A stretch of DNA of 37,431 nt from Frankia nepalensis (GTDB taxonomy: Bacteria > Actinomycetota > Actinomycetes > Frankiales > Frankiaceae), in NCBI RefSeq assembly GCF_016786325.1, contig NZ_JADWYU010000110.1:1-37431 (forward strand). Reading direction: 5' to 3'. Every line of letters starts with the position of its first letter. The first letter of the stretch is position 1. Both the position numbers and the translations under genes were made by a program. The notes below the pieces were generated by a model, which had not been told where the DNA came from, searched no databases, and saw only the letters and a program-made list of their open reading frames with translations. Positions 30,658 to 37,431 of the stretch are shown piece after piece.

Positions 30658-30956
30658 AGGCGGACCCTAACACCCCGTCCGAGAGCGCCAACGTGACGGG
30701 CGGGCCCCCCAGGAGCCGCCGCGGGAGGCATCCCGGCGCCCGGCCAAGGAATTCGGCCGCCGCGGGAGTCCCTGTGGGACCGACCTCACACCGGTGCCCC
30801 GAACCGGCGACCCGCGGGCCCGCCCGGCTCGTCGACGGGTCGAGCCCGTCGGTCGTCGTTCCTGGCCGGCGCCGCGGCCGTGGCCGCCGCGCCGTGTCGG
30901 GTTGGTGCCGGTCCGGTTCTCGCTGAATATCTATGGACGGCTATGTCCCTCTTCGC

Positions 30957-30969
30957 TATTGTCGCAATA
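30957..30969. promoter_or_regulatory. Short inverted repeat TATTG-TCG-CAATA
   Basis: A perfect 5-bp inverted repeat with a 3-nt centre in the AT-rich block, 13 nt upstream of the TTGACT box. Possible regulator half-sites; on the minus strand the same block contains a TTGCGA word that could serve the divergent methyltransferase gene. Confidence 0.35.
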
Positions 30970-30981
30970 CTGAGCGTCCGA

Positions 30982-31010
30982 TTGACTCAGATCACCGAAG
31001 GATCTGAATA
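30982..31010 (+). promoter_or_regulatory. Candidate promoter with overlapping operator for the PLP enzyme
   Basis: TTGACT (30982-30987) is a good -35 box; at 17 nt spacing lies TGAATA (31005-31010), a weak -10. Filling the spacer exactly is a 7-bp perfect inverted repeat, TCAGATC (30987-30993) and GATCTGA (31001-31007), separated by 7 nt. A repressor dimer bound there would block RNA polymerase. The leader to the first GTG would be roughly 55-60 nt. Confidence 0.45.
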
Positions 31011-31072
31011 GCCCCGTCCCGCGAGACGATCCACTCACGCGTGCCGGGCCGCGAAGGTCTGGGTACTGGGGG

Positions 31073-32416
31073 GTGGTCGTGGTGGTGTCCGTGGACGCGG
31101 TCGGCTCGGTGCCGACCCCGGCCCCGTTCTCGGCTCGGCACCGGCGGCTGGCGCCGGCTTTCGACCACGTGCTGGCGCAGCCGCCGGGCGGGCTCGCCGA
31201 GATGCACCGGCTGCGCGGGCGGGTGCCGTTCTGGGACCCGGTCATCGACGAGATCGACGGCCGCCGGATCCGGGTGGGCGACCACTGGCTCATCGACTTC
31301 GCGTCCTGCAACTATCTCGGGCTCGACCTCGAGCCCGAGATCATGGCCGCGGTGCCCGAGTACCTCGCCCGCTGGGGGACCCATCCGAGCTGGTGCCGGC
31401 TGGTCGGCAACCCGCGGCTGTTCACCGAGCTCGAGCAGGCTCTCGCCGAACTGCTGGGCGCCGAGGACACCTTGCTGTTCCCCACGGTCAGCCACATCCA
31501 CTTCTCCGTGCTGCCCGCGCTGGCCGGGGCCGGCGCGGTGTTCGTCGAGCTGCGCGCGCACCACACGATCCACGAGGGCGCCCGGATGGCCTCGACGCGC
31601 GGGGCGCGCGTCATCCGGTTCCGCGAGGAGAACCTGCCGGGGCTTGCCCGCAAGCTGGCGGCGAGCGACCGCAACCCCAAGGTCATCTGCGTGGACGGCG
31701 TGAACAGCATGACGGGCAACGGCCCGCCGCTGGCCGAGCTGACCGAGCTGGCCCGGGCCTACGACGCGCTGCTCTACATCGACGACGCGCACGGCTTCGG
31801 GGTGCTGGGCGAGCGGTCCGCCGACGAGCTGTCGCCGTACGGGTCCCGGGGCAACGGCACCGTCCGGCACCTCGGCGGCGATTACGACGGTCTGGTGCTC
31901 GTCGGCGGCCTTTCCAAGGCGTATTCGTCGCTGCTGGCGTTCGTCGCCTGCCCACCGGAAATCAGGCATTTCCTGCGAATCGCGGCGGGGCCCTATACCT
32001 ATTCTGGTCCTCCGCCGGTGGCGTCGTTCGCGACCGCCCAGGCGGGCCTGCGATTCAACGCCATTCGCGGCGACGTCCGCAGAGCCGACCTGTACCGGCG
32101 GACGTCGCGGGTGCTCGACGGCATCCATGCACTGGGCCTGGAAACCCGCAACGAGACTGGTTTCCCGATCATCGAGGTCCCGCTGGCCGACCCGGATCTG
32201 ATCGAACCGCTCGGGACCTTCCTGTTCAACCGGGGCATCCTCGCGACCATGGTGCCGTATCCGATCGTGCCTCGCCGCGAGACCGGCTTCCGGATCTCGG
32301 TGACGGCCGCCAACACCGACGCCGAGATCGAGGAGCTGTTGCGCGTCATCGCGGCGGCGGCCGACCGCTTCCCGCTGCGGCGGGCCGCCGACGGCCCGGA
32401 AACAGGCGACGGGTAG
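31073..32416 (+). CDS. Alpha-oxoamine synthase-like PLP-dependent enzyme (class I/II aminotransferase fold)
   Basis: 447 residues, fold type I PLP enzyme. DFASCNYLGLDLEP (near 85) matches the opening of the family that condenses acyl-CoA or acyl-ACP with an amino acid (BioF, KBL, serine palmitoyltransferase, autoinducer synthases). The PLP-anchoring Asp and His are in YIDDAHGFGVLG (D237, H240) and the Schiff-base lysine is K282 in GGLSKAYSS. Unlike typical members, the usual SRLxxG substrate motif reads SWCRLVGNPRLFTELE, and the SGYxAN loop is FPTVSHIHFS. This suggests an unusual acyl or amino substrate. It stands alone: no biotin, heme or sphingolipid genes are adjacent. Several GTG codons (31073-31093) could be the start. 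It is probably controlled by the operator-like repeat upstream. The product is unknown; a lipid or signal molecule is speculation. Confidence 0.78.
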   Translation: MVVVVSVDAVGSVPTPAPFSARHRRLAPAFDHVLAQPPGGLAEMHRLRGRVPFWDPVIDEIDGRRIRVGDHWLIDFASCNYLGLDLEPEIMAAVPEYLARWGTHPSWCRLVGNPRLFTELEQALAELLGAEDTLLFPTVSHIHFSVLPALAGAGAVFVELRAHHTIHEGARMASTRGARVIRFREENLPGLARKLAASDRNPKVICVDGVNSMTGNGPPLAELTELARAYDALLYIDDAHGFGVLGERSADELSPYGSRGNGTVRHLGGDYDGLVLVGGLSKAYSSLLAFVACPPEIRHFLRIAAGPYTYSGPPPVASFATAQAGLRFNAIRGDVRRADLYRRTSRVLDGIHALGLETRNETGFPIIEVPLADPDLIEPLGTFLFNRGILATMVPYPIVPRRETGFRISVTAANTDAEIEELLRVIAAAADRFPLRRAADGPETGDG

Positions 32417-32461
32417 CCACGCGGGTGGACCTGGCCGCCGGCCCGGCGCGCCTGGCTACCC
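32411..32461. terminator. Bidirectional terminator-like inverted repeat containing both stop codons
   Basis: GGGTAGCCA (32411-32419) and TGGCTACCC (32453-32461) are perfect 9-bp complements. The left arm includes the TAG stop of the PLP enzyme (32414-32416). The right arm includes, on the minus strand, the TAG stop of aat (32456-32458). The 33-nt interior is GC-rich and can pair further. Convergent position and symmetry argue for a shared terminator. Confidence 0.6.
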
Positions 32462-33442
32462 AGTGCGTGGGGCGGCCAGCCGCGCGACCGGGAGCTGGTC
32501 GGTGACCAGCCGCACGTCGGCGTCGCGGACCGCCCGCAGTGTCGCCAGATACGCGCCGCGGGGTATCTCCACGGCGCCCAGGCCGCGCAGGTGGTCGGTC
32601 GCGATCTGGACGTCGATCAGGCTGCCGCCGGCCGCCGTGAACCGGGCGTCGAGGTCGAGCAGCGCCACCTTGGAGGCGTCCGTGCGCGCGTGGAACATCG
32701 ACTCGCCGACGTGGACCCCGCCGACCAGGATCCCGAACTGGCCGCCGACGAGTTCCTCGCCGTCCCACACCTCGACGCTGTGCGCCCAGCCGAGCGTGTG
32801 CAGCCGGGCATAACCCGCCCGGAGCTCGTCGGTGATCCAGACCTCCGGGCCCGTCCGCCGGCAGCGCGCCACGACCTCGTCGAAGCAGCGGTTCACGGTG
32901 GTGGTCCAGCCGCACGACCGGACCCGCCGACGCAGCGACGCGGACGCGCGCACCCCGCCGGCCGGGATCACCGCGCGCGGCTGGGGGCACCACCACGGCA
33001 GATCGCCGGGCCTCGGCCGACGCCCGTGGAGCAGCCCGACGCGCGCGCCCGCCGCGAGGAGGTGGAGCACCAGGCGGTGCATGCCGACGACGGCCGTCAC
33101 GTCCTCGCTGGGCCAGGGGAACGCCCCGGCGCGGTAGGCGCCGATCAGTGTCTCGGGGGTGGGCCGCCCGCCCACCGCCACCGGCGCGTCCGCCGGCGCC
33201 GCCTCCAGCGCCAGGTCGTCCCACCAGGACGGCCCGGGCGGATCGGGGCGCGCGGTGAGGCCCGCGATCTCCTGGCGGCCCTCCCGGCTCGGCTCCCGGC
33301 CCTCCCCGGCCGCCTTCGCCGGTTCGGCGGGCACGCCGGATCCGGTGGGCACGCTGGATCCGGCGGGGCCCCCGGGCTTCGCCGGTTCGGCGGGAGCCCC
33401 GCCGAACCGCCCGCGCGCGGCGTCGTCGTCGCCGGACGTCAC
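32456..33442 (-). CDS. aat: Leucyl/phenylalanyl-tRNA--protein transferase
   Basis: 328 residues. Aat moves Leu or Phe from charged tRNA to N-terminal Arg/Lys of proteins, marking them for ClpS-ClpAP/ClpCP degradation (N-degron pathway, cytoplasm). Family signatures: LIGAYRAGAFPW near 96, WWCPQPRAVIP near 145, the GNAT-like core WITDELRAGYARLHTLGWAHSVEVWDGEELVGG (WITDELRAGY near 204, GWAHSVEVWDGEELVGG near 219) and VGESMFHARTDASKVAL near 245. The first 85 or so residues exceed the family norm by about 50; they are Pro/Gly/Glu-rich and encoded by dispersed-repeat cluster F. The GTG at 33442 is 10 nt after the stop of the GGDEF-EAL gene, with AAGG just upstream, so the two genes are probably co-transcribed. 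Confidence 0.93.
   Translation of the reverse strand: MTSGDDDAARGRFGGAPAEPAKPGGPAGSSVPTGSGVPAEPAKAAGEGREPSREGRQEIAGLTARPDPPGPSWWDDLALEAAPADAPVAVGGRPTPETLIGAYRAGAFPWPSEDVTAVVGMHRLVLHLLAAGARVGLLHGRRPRPGDLPWWCPQPRAVIPAGGVRASASLRRRVRSCGWTTTVNRCFDEVVARCRRTGPEVWITDELRAGYARLHTLGWAHSVEVWDGEELVGGQFGILVGGVHVGESMFHARTDASKVALLDLDARFTAAGGSLIDVQIATDHLRGLGAVEIPRGAYLATLRAVRDADVRLVTDQLPVARLAAPRTG
33330..33412. repeat. Dispersed repeat cluster F (inside aat N-terminus)
   Basis: On the plus strand GATCCGGTGGGCACGC starts at 33339, GATCCGGCGGGGCCCC at 33357 and GGTTCGGCGGGAGCCC at 33384, with CCCGGGCTTCGCC between, matching clusters A and D. aat runs on the minus strand and reads it as PAEPAKPGGPAGSSVPTGSG-type sequence in frame. 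Confidence 0.75.
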
Positions 33443-33452
33443 GGCCTTATGG

Positions 33453-35747
33453 TCACCGTCCTCGGGGCTGGCTCGGCACCGCGGCCCCGCCAGCCGGTGT
33501 CCGCTCCACCAGCTCGGCGAAGCGGTCGGCCGGCACGGGCGGGCTCACGTGGTAGCCCTGGGCGAAGTCACAGCCGAAAGCTTCCAGCAGCGCGAGCGTC
33601 GCCGCGCTCTCCACGCCCTCGGCGACGACCCGCAGCCCGAGGTCGTGGGCCAGGTCGACGGTGTGCCTGACGATCTTCTGCGCGACCGTGTTGCTGTCCA
33701 GCCTGCGCACGAACGACTGGTCGAGCTTGATCACATCCACCGGGAAGTCCCCGCCCAGGTAGTCCAGCGTCGAGTACCCGGTCCCGTAGTCGTCGATCGA
33801 GATGCCGATGCCCGCCTCGTGCAGCTGGCTGAGCACCGCGGCCGAACGGGACCGGTCGAGCATCACCGTGGTCTCGGTCAGCTCCAGCTCGATCGCCTCC
33901 GGGCACAGCCCGTGGGCGGCCAGCACCCCGCGCACCTGGTCCGGGAACGCCTGGTCGAGCAGGTCCGTCGCGGAGATGTTGACCGCGAGCGTCACCTCCA
34001 TGCCGTCGGCCCGCCAGCGGGCCAGCTGCGCGCACGACTGCTCGAGGACCTTCATCGTCAGCGCGCCCATGAGCCCGGCGTGCTCGGCCAGCGGCACGAA
34101 CGACGCCGGCGTGAGCAGGCCGCGGTCAGGGTGCCGCCACCGGGCCAGCGCCTCCGCCGAGCGGACCTGCCCGGTGGCGATGTTCAGCTTCGGCTGCACG
34201 TGCAGCTCGATCTCGTCGCCGCTGATGCCGGCGCGCAGGTCCTCGACCAGGCCGAACTCGAACAGCGGGTTGTCGGGGTGCCCGGGGTCGTAGTTCTCGA
34301 CGCCGGTGTGCCGGTTCTTCGCCGCGTACATCGCGATGTCGGCCCTGGCGAGCAGCTCGTCGGCGTTCGCCGCGTGGCTGGGGTACACGGCCATGCCGAT
34401 GCTCGCCGTCGCCGTGTACGTGAGCACCCCAACGTCGAGCGGGTCCGCGAGCGCGGTCCGCACCCGGTCGGCGACCAGCCGCGAGCCGTCGGCGTCGGTG
34501 CGCTCCAGCAGCACGGCGAACTCGTCGCCGCCGAGCCGCGCGAGCACGTCACCGGGGCGCAGCGCGGTCGCGATCCGCCGGCCCGCCTGCGTCAGGATCT
34601 CGTCGCCGAGGCGGTGGCCGAGGGTGTCGTTCACCAGCTTGAACTTGTCCAGGTCGAGGACCAGCAGGGCGACGCGCTGCCCGGCCGGCGAGTTCTCGAT
34701 CGCCGCGCGCAGCCGTTCGGTCAGCCCGCGCCGGTTGGGCAGCCCGGTCAGCTCGTCGGTGCTGGCCAGCTCCTTGGTCTCCGCCAGCCTGCGTACCTCG
34801 GCGAAGGTGAACGCCGCCCGGACGAGGGCGGCGATCAGCGTGGCGGCCGAGAGCACCACCGAGGCCAGGTTCAGCCGGACCGTCGCGCCGGCGACCAGCA
34901 CGCCGAGGGCGGCCAGCGCGAGCACGGTCGGCACGACCAGCACAGCCCACCCGGACGCCCGGGCCGGCCGGGTGCGCGGCTCCCGCTCCCAGGCGGCCAG
35001 CGCCAGCATGAGCGGGGAAAGCGCCCAGAAGACGTCGTCGAAGCCGCCGGGGGAGAACCAGCCGATCTGGACCGCGTTCACCAGGTAGGCCGAGTCGGCG
35101 ACGACGAAGAAGATCATGCCGAGCGCCAGCAGCCACCACACCCGGCCGGGGTGGCGCCCCAGCAGGGCGAACACGCTGACCACCAGCAGCAGCAGGAACA
35201 GGTCCGCGACCGGGTAGGCCAGCATCAGCATCGTGTCCCGCGGCCCGAGCGCCGAGCTGTCGCGGATGAGCAGGACGCCGACGCCGGTCGTCACCGCCGC
35301 CATGCCGAACGCGCTGACGACCACGTCGAGCAGCACGCTGTGCGGCAGCCGGAGCACGCGGCGGCGCAGGAGCAGGATGACGGCGGCGTAGCAGGCCGGG
35401 TAGAAGGCGAGCCAGCCGATATCGCAGTACGACCCCGAGATCGCCTGCTGGCCATCCGGAGTGACCGGCCGGAGGAGATTGAACGTGATCGTCGAGGTGC
35501 CATAGGCGAGCAGCCCGACACCCAGGATCGCCCAGGGCGCCCGTTCACCGCGGATCAACGTCGCGCGCAGCACGCAGAAGGCGCCGGCCGCCAGACTGAA
35601 CCCGTTGCGCAGCGGCCAGGCGATCGTGTCCAGGGCCGCGACGGGAACGAAACACGCCAGGAGCTGCACGACGACCGCGGCCACGAAGACCAGCTGGCCG
35701 ACCCGGATCAGCCGGTAACGCCGCGGCGGCGTGCCAATCGTGATCAC
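33453..35747 (-). CDS. Membrane-bound GGDEF-EAL protein (cyclic di-GMP turnover)
   Basis: 764 residues. GTG 35747 is preferred over the open frame reaching 36224 because GGAGAG lies 8 nt upstream and the membrane domain starts directly after. Residues about 15-310 hold 9-10 hydrophobic segments, a membrane sensor without a recognised ligand motif. The GGDEF domain (about 330-495) has the motif at 406-410 and the product-inhibition I-site RPGD five residues before it, so it could be a feedback-controlled diguanylate cyclase. The EAL domain (about 510-755) has EAL at 532-534, ELTETTVM, IDDYGTGYSTLDYL, KLDQSFV and VAEGVES, so the phosphodiesterase residues look intact. It could both make and degrade c-di-GMP. 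aat follows after 10 nt, an unusual operon partner. A strong hairpin lies in the upstream region. Confidence 0.92.
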   Translation of the reverse strand: MITIGTPPRRYRLIRVGQLVFVAAVVVQLLACFVPVAALDTIAWPLRNGFSLAAGAFCVLRATLIRGERAPWAILGVGLLAYGTSTITFNLLRPVTPDGQQAISGSYCDIGWLAFYPACYAAVILLLRRRVLRLPHSVLLDVVVSAFGMAAVTTGVGVLLIRDSSALGPRDTMLMLAYPVADLFLLLLVVSVFALLGRHPGRVWWLLALGMIFFVVADSAYLVNAVQIGWFSPGGFDDVFWALSPLMLALAAWEREPRTRPARASGWAVLVVPTVLALAALGVLVAGATVRLNLASVVLSAATLIAALVRAAFTFAEVRRLAETKELASTDELTGLPNRRGLTERLRAAIENSPAGQRVALLVLDLDKFKLVNDTLGHRLGDEILTQAGRRIATALRPGDVLARLGGDEFAVLLERTDADGSRLVADRVRTALADPLDVGVLTYTATASIGMAVYPSHAANADELLARADIAMYAAKNRHTGVENYDPGHPDNPLFEFGLVEDLRAGISGDEIELHVQPKLNIATGQVRSAEALARWRHPDRGLLTPASFVPLAEHAGLMGALTMKVLEQSCAQLARWRADGMEVTLAVNISATDLLDQAFPDQVRGVLAAHGLCPEAIELELTETTVMLDRSRSAAVLSQLHEAGIGISIDDYGTGYSTLDYLGGDFPVDVIKLDQSFVRRLDSNTVAQKIVRHTVDLAHDLGLRVVAEGVESAATLALLEAFGCDFAQGYHVSPPVPADRFAELVERTPAGGAAVPSQPRGR

Positions 35748-36229
35748 CGGGGGTTCTCTCCGAGATCCGTGCGTTTCCCGGAGTGCGGGCCCGCCGGCGT
35801 CCGGGCCGGCGCGCTGCGGGGGCGGGGCGGACAGCCCTTCAGGCCCCCCTCCTGGGAGCACCGCCCGTTGTGATGCCGCGGGACCTGCAGGTGGGCGGGG
35901 CTCAACATGCGCCAATTGTCGCTGATAGCACCCCCGCCCACGGCGGGGGTGATGACCTGGCGGGACTGACCTGTTCCCGCGTTGAGCCCGGCCAACACAC
36001 GGGTGGTCCCCTGGACCCACGAGTCCAGGCCGATCCGAGAAAAACCGCTGGCGGGCACGGCCCTGGCCCGCCCTGGCCAGACGGCGACATAGGTTCTGGA
36101 CTGACCACGCAACGCGGCCGGGCCGCCCTGAGCCGGCGCCGGGCGGTCGTGTGCCCGCCGCCGCGGGGACACGCGGCCGCGGCCCGCGGGCGGCGGCGCC
36201 GGCCGTATTCGACGGAAGGGCCACACCCG
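35748..36229. other. Divergent intergenic region GGDEF-EAL / LLM oxidoreductase
   Basis: 482 bp between divergent starts. Both strands have open frames here that merely extend the flanking genes in frame; they lack family similarity and the ribosome-binding sites support the shorter starts. A strong 10-bp hairpin lies at 35929-35951. On the plus strand TAGGTT at 36090-36095 fits a TANNNT -10 box for the LLM gene, but no -35 is visible. Confidence 0.5.
35929..35951. promoter_or_regulatory. Strong 10-bp hairpin in divergent region
   Basis: CACCCCCGCC (35929-35938) and GGCGGGGGTG (35942-35951) are perfect complements around a CAC loop. It lies about 180 nt upstream of the GGDEF-EAL start and 280 nt upstream of the LLM start. 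It could be an operator or an RNA leader element; it does not match the known cyclic di-GMP riboswitch cores that I can recall. Confidence 0.5.
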
Positions 36230-37102
36230 ATGCGGATTGGGCTCCAGATCCCCGACTTCACCTGGTCGGGCGGGCCAGAGCGGCTCGGCGCGAACCTCGT
36301 GGAGATCGCCAGGACGGCCGACGCGGTCGGCTTCGACAAGCTCGCCGTGATGGACCACTTCTTCCAGATCGCCTATGTCGGGCCGCCCGAGAACGACATG
36401 CTGGAGGCCTACACCACCCTCGGCTTCCTCGCGGCGAGCACCGCCCGGGTGAAGCTGCTGACGCTGGTCACCGGGGCCGTCTACCGGCACCCCGGCGTCC
36501 TCGCCAAGACGATCACCACCCTGGACGTGCTGTCGGGCGGGCGGGCCTGGCTCGGCATCGGCGCCGCGTGGAACGAGGAGGAGTCGGTCGCCCTCGGCAT
36601 CCCGTTCCCGCCGGTCGCCGAACGGTTCGAGCGGCTGGAGGAGACGCTCCAGGTCTGCCTGAGGATGTGGTCGGACGACGAGAGCCCGTACGACGGCGCG
36701 CACTACCAGCTCACCCGGCCGCTCAACTCGCCACAGAACCTGACCCGGCCCCATCCGCCGATCATGATCGGCGGTGGCGGCGAGAAGAAGACGCTGCGCC
36801 TGGTGGCCCGCTACGCCCAGGCGTGCAACCTGTTCCCCGGCCCGGACCTCGAGCACAAGCTCGACGTGCTGCGCGCGCACTGCGAGGCCGAGGGCCGCGA
36901 CTACGACGAGATCACGAAGACCTGCTACTACAGCTTCGACGTCGGCGAGAGTGGCAAGAACGTCGGCGCGATCCTCGCGGACCTGGAACGGCTCGCCGCG
37001 CTGGGCATCCAGGAGGTCATCGGCAACGTCGCCGACGTCTCGAAGCTCCAGCCGCTGGAGATCCTCGGCTCCCAGGTCATCGGCCAGGTCGCCGACCTTT
37101 AG
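36230..37102 (+). CDS. LLM class F420-dependent oxidoreductase
   Basis: 290 residues, bacterial luciferase-like TIM-barrel. MRIGLQIPDFTW opens strand 1. GFDKLAVMDHFFQ near 35, the AYTTLGFLAASTARVKLLTLVTGAVYRHPGVLAKTITTLDVLSGGRAWLGIGAAWNE region (AYTTLGFLAASTARVK near 63, YRHPGVLAKTITTLDVLSGG near 84, GIGAAWNEEE near 108) and PPIMIGGGGEKKTLRLVARYA near 182 are standard family blocks. The YRHP and GGGG segments bind deazaflavin in characterised members, so F420 use is likely; the substrate is unknown. The ATG at 36230 has GGAAGGG nine nt upstream. It is not linked in an operon with a visible partner. Confidence 0.9.
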   Translation: MRIGLQIPDFTWSGGPERLGANLVEIARTADAVGFDKLAVMDHFFQIAYVGPPENDMLEAYTTLGFLAASTARVKLLTLVTGAVYRHPGVLAKTITTLDVLSGGRAWLGIGAAWNEEESVALGIPFPPVAERFERLEETLQVCLRMWSDDESPYDGAHYQLTRPLNSPQNLTRPHPPIMIGGGGEKKTLRLVARYAQACNLFPGPDLEHKLDVLRAHCEAEGRDYDEITKTCYYSFDVGESGKNVGAILADLERLAALGIQEVIGNVADVSKLQPLEILGSQVIGQVADL

Positions 37103-37239
37103 CACCGACCCCGTTCGCCGTCAACGGACCGGCGGCCCGTGCCGGTCCGGCATGCTGGAGCGATGACGCCCGCGCCCGGCCAGCCCAACCGCGGTCGCCC
37201 GGCGGCCGCGCAAGCGTTCCTTTCTCGCGGCGGCGACCT
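37103..37239. other. Short gap before the right-edge gene
   Basis: 137 bp. It contains a 26-codon open frame (ATG 37163, TGA 37241-37243) whose stop overlaps the GTG start of the following frame as GTGA. This might be an upstream leader peptide with translational coupling, but nothing else supports it as a gene. Confidence 0.3.
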
Positions 37240-37431
37240 GTGACGGAACCCAGCCAGGATCCCGACCTCGGGCCTGGACCGGCCCCGGCCCTTCCGGTCC
37301 AGCCCGGTACCAGTCCTGTCGGGGCGCTGAGCGCCCCGATGGCGGAGCGCCAACCGGAACCCAGCCAGGATCCCGACCTCGGGCCTGGACCGGCCCCGGC
37401 CCTTCCGGTCCAGCCCGGTACCAGTCCTGTC
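37240..37431 (+). CDS. Partial Pro-rich protein with 37-residue tandem repeats (runs off the window)
   Basis: From GTG 37240 the frame is open to the window end (64 codons). The translation begins MTEPSQDPDLGPGPAPALPV and then QPGTSPVGALSAPMAERQ, after which EPSQDPDLGPGPAPALPVQP repeats. The repeat period is 111 bp, a multiple of three, which supports coding. The segment is Pro/Ala/Gly-rich and should be disordered, probably an N-terminal extension of a larger protein whose domains lie outside. No strong ribosome-binding site is visible. Function cannot be judged. Confidence 0.55.
   Translation, partial: MTEPSQDPDLGPGPAPALPVQPGTSPVGALSAPMAERQPEPSQDPDLGPGPAPALPVQPGTSPV
37244..37431 (+). repeat. 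111-bp tandem repeat at right edge
   Basis: The 77-bp segment 37244-37320 recurs without visible change at 37355-37431, giving a period of 111 bp; the second copy is cut by the window end. Such near-identity points to recent duplication. The period keeps the reading frame of the GTG-37240 ORF. Confidence 0.9.

Larger units (their letters stand above)
30658..31072. other. Divergent intergenic region upstream of PLP enzyme
   Basis: 415 bp between divergent genes. The left 250 bp are GC-rich without features. The block 30925-31010 is strikingly AT-rich for this window and contains two inverted repeats and a TTGACT box (listed separately), so it is the likely bidirectional promoter zone. Confidence 0.6.

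Noticed and set aside
33159-35873. 904-codon plus-strand frame opposite aat and the GGDEF-EAL gene
   Set aside because: His/Gln/Arg/Asp-rich nonsense typical of the antisense of GC-rich genes.
35929-35951. Cyclic di-GMP riboswitch upstream of the GGDEF-EAL gene
   Set aside because: The hairpin is simple and the conserved core of the known c-di-GMP riboswitch classes is not visible.
35748-36224. N-terminal extension of the GGDEF-EAL frame up to 36224
   Set aside because: A ribosome-binding site lies before GTG 35747, and the extension is Arg/Pro/Gly-rich with no similarity to a domain.
37163-37243. 26-codon small ORF starting MTPAPGQPNRGRP
   Set aside because: Its GGAG is only 2 nt from the ATG and no homologue is recognised; noted only as a possible leader.

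Overview
The window is very GC-rich (almost every third codon position is G or C) and carries actinobacterial marker genes: a fused E2-E1 2-oxoglutarate decarboxylase (Kgd), an AftD-type arabinofuranosyltransferase, an F420-type LLM oxidoreductase and a Tat-exported protein. A filamentous actinobacterium, Frankia-like, is my best guess from overall style. That is inference: no rRNA or other phylogenetic marker is present. I found no tRNA, rRNA, CRISPR array, integrase or transposase.

Layout, left to right. kgd (93-3863, minus) diverges from an orphan hydantoinase A/oxoprolinase subunit (4287-6614, plus), which converges on thiL (6978-7928, minus). After a gene-poor 0.9 kb comes an acetamidase/formamidase with a long repetitive C-terminal tail (8863-10752, plus). 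Two very large DNA-processing proteins then diverge from a 488-bp intergenic region packed with inverted repeats. One is an SF1 helicase with a C-terminal nuclease-like domain (10817-16288, minus). The other is an endonuclease Q-like PHP nuclease fused to a UvrD/PcrA helicase (16777-20604, plus). A small methyltransferase follows (20825-21577).

From 21711 to 30657 four minus-strand genes suggest cell-envelope glycan work: a Tat-exported probable beta-propeller protein, AftD, a polysaccharide flippase-like membrane protein and a methyltransferase. An alpha-oxoamine-synthase-like PLP enzyme (31073-32416, plus) diverges from them behind an operator-like inverted repeat. It converges on aat (32456-33442, minus) across a symmetric hairpin that holds both stop codons. 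aat lies 10 nt downstream of a membrane GGDEF-EAL protein (33453-35747, minus), so the two are probably co-transcribed. An LLM oxidoreductase (36230-37102, plus) follows, and a new proline-rich repeat ORF runs off the right edge (37240 onward).

The most unusual feature is a dispersed repeat family with a 16-bp core, GATCCGGCGGGRACCC, often paired with a CTCCCAG module. Clusters occur at seven places, in both orientations, between genes and in frame inside at least four genes (hyuA, both giant helicases, aat), always in linker or N-terminal positions. It looks like a protein-tolerated interspersed element. The second highlight is the divergent pair of helicase-nuclease fusions, a possible DNA repair or defence locus.
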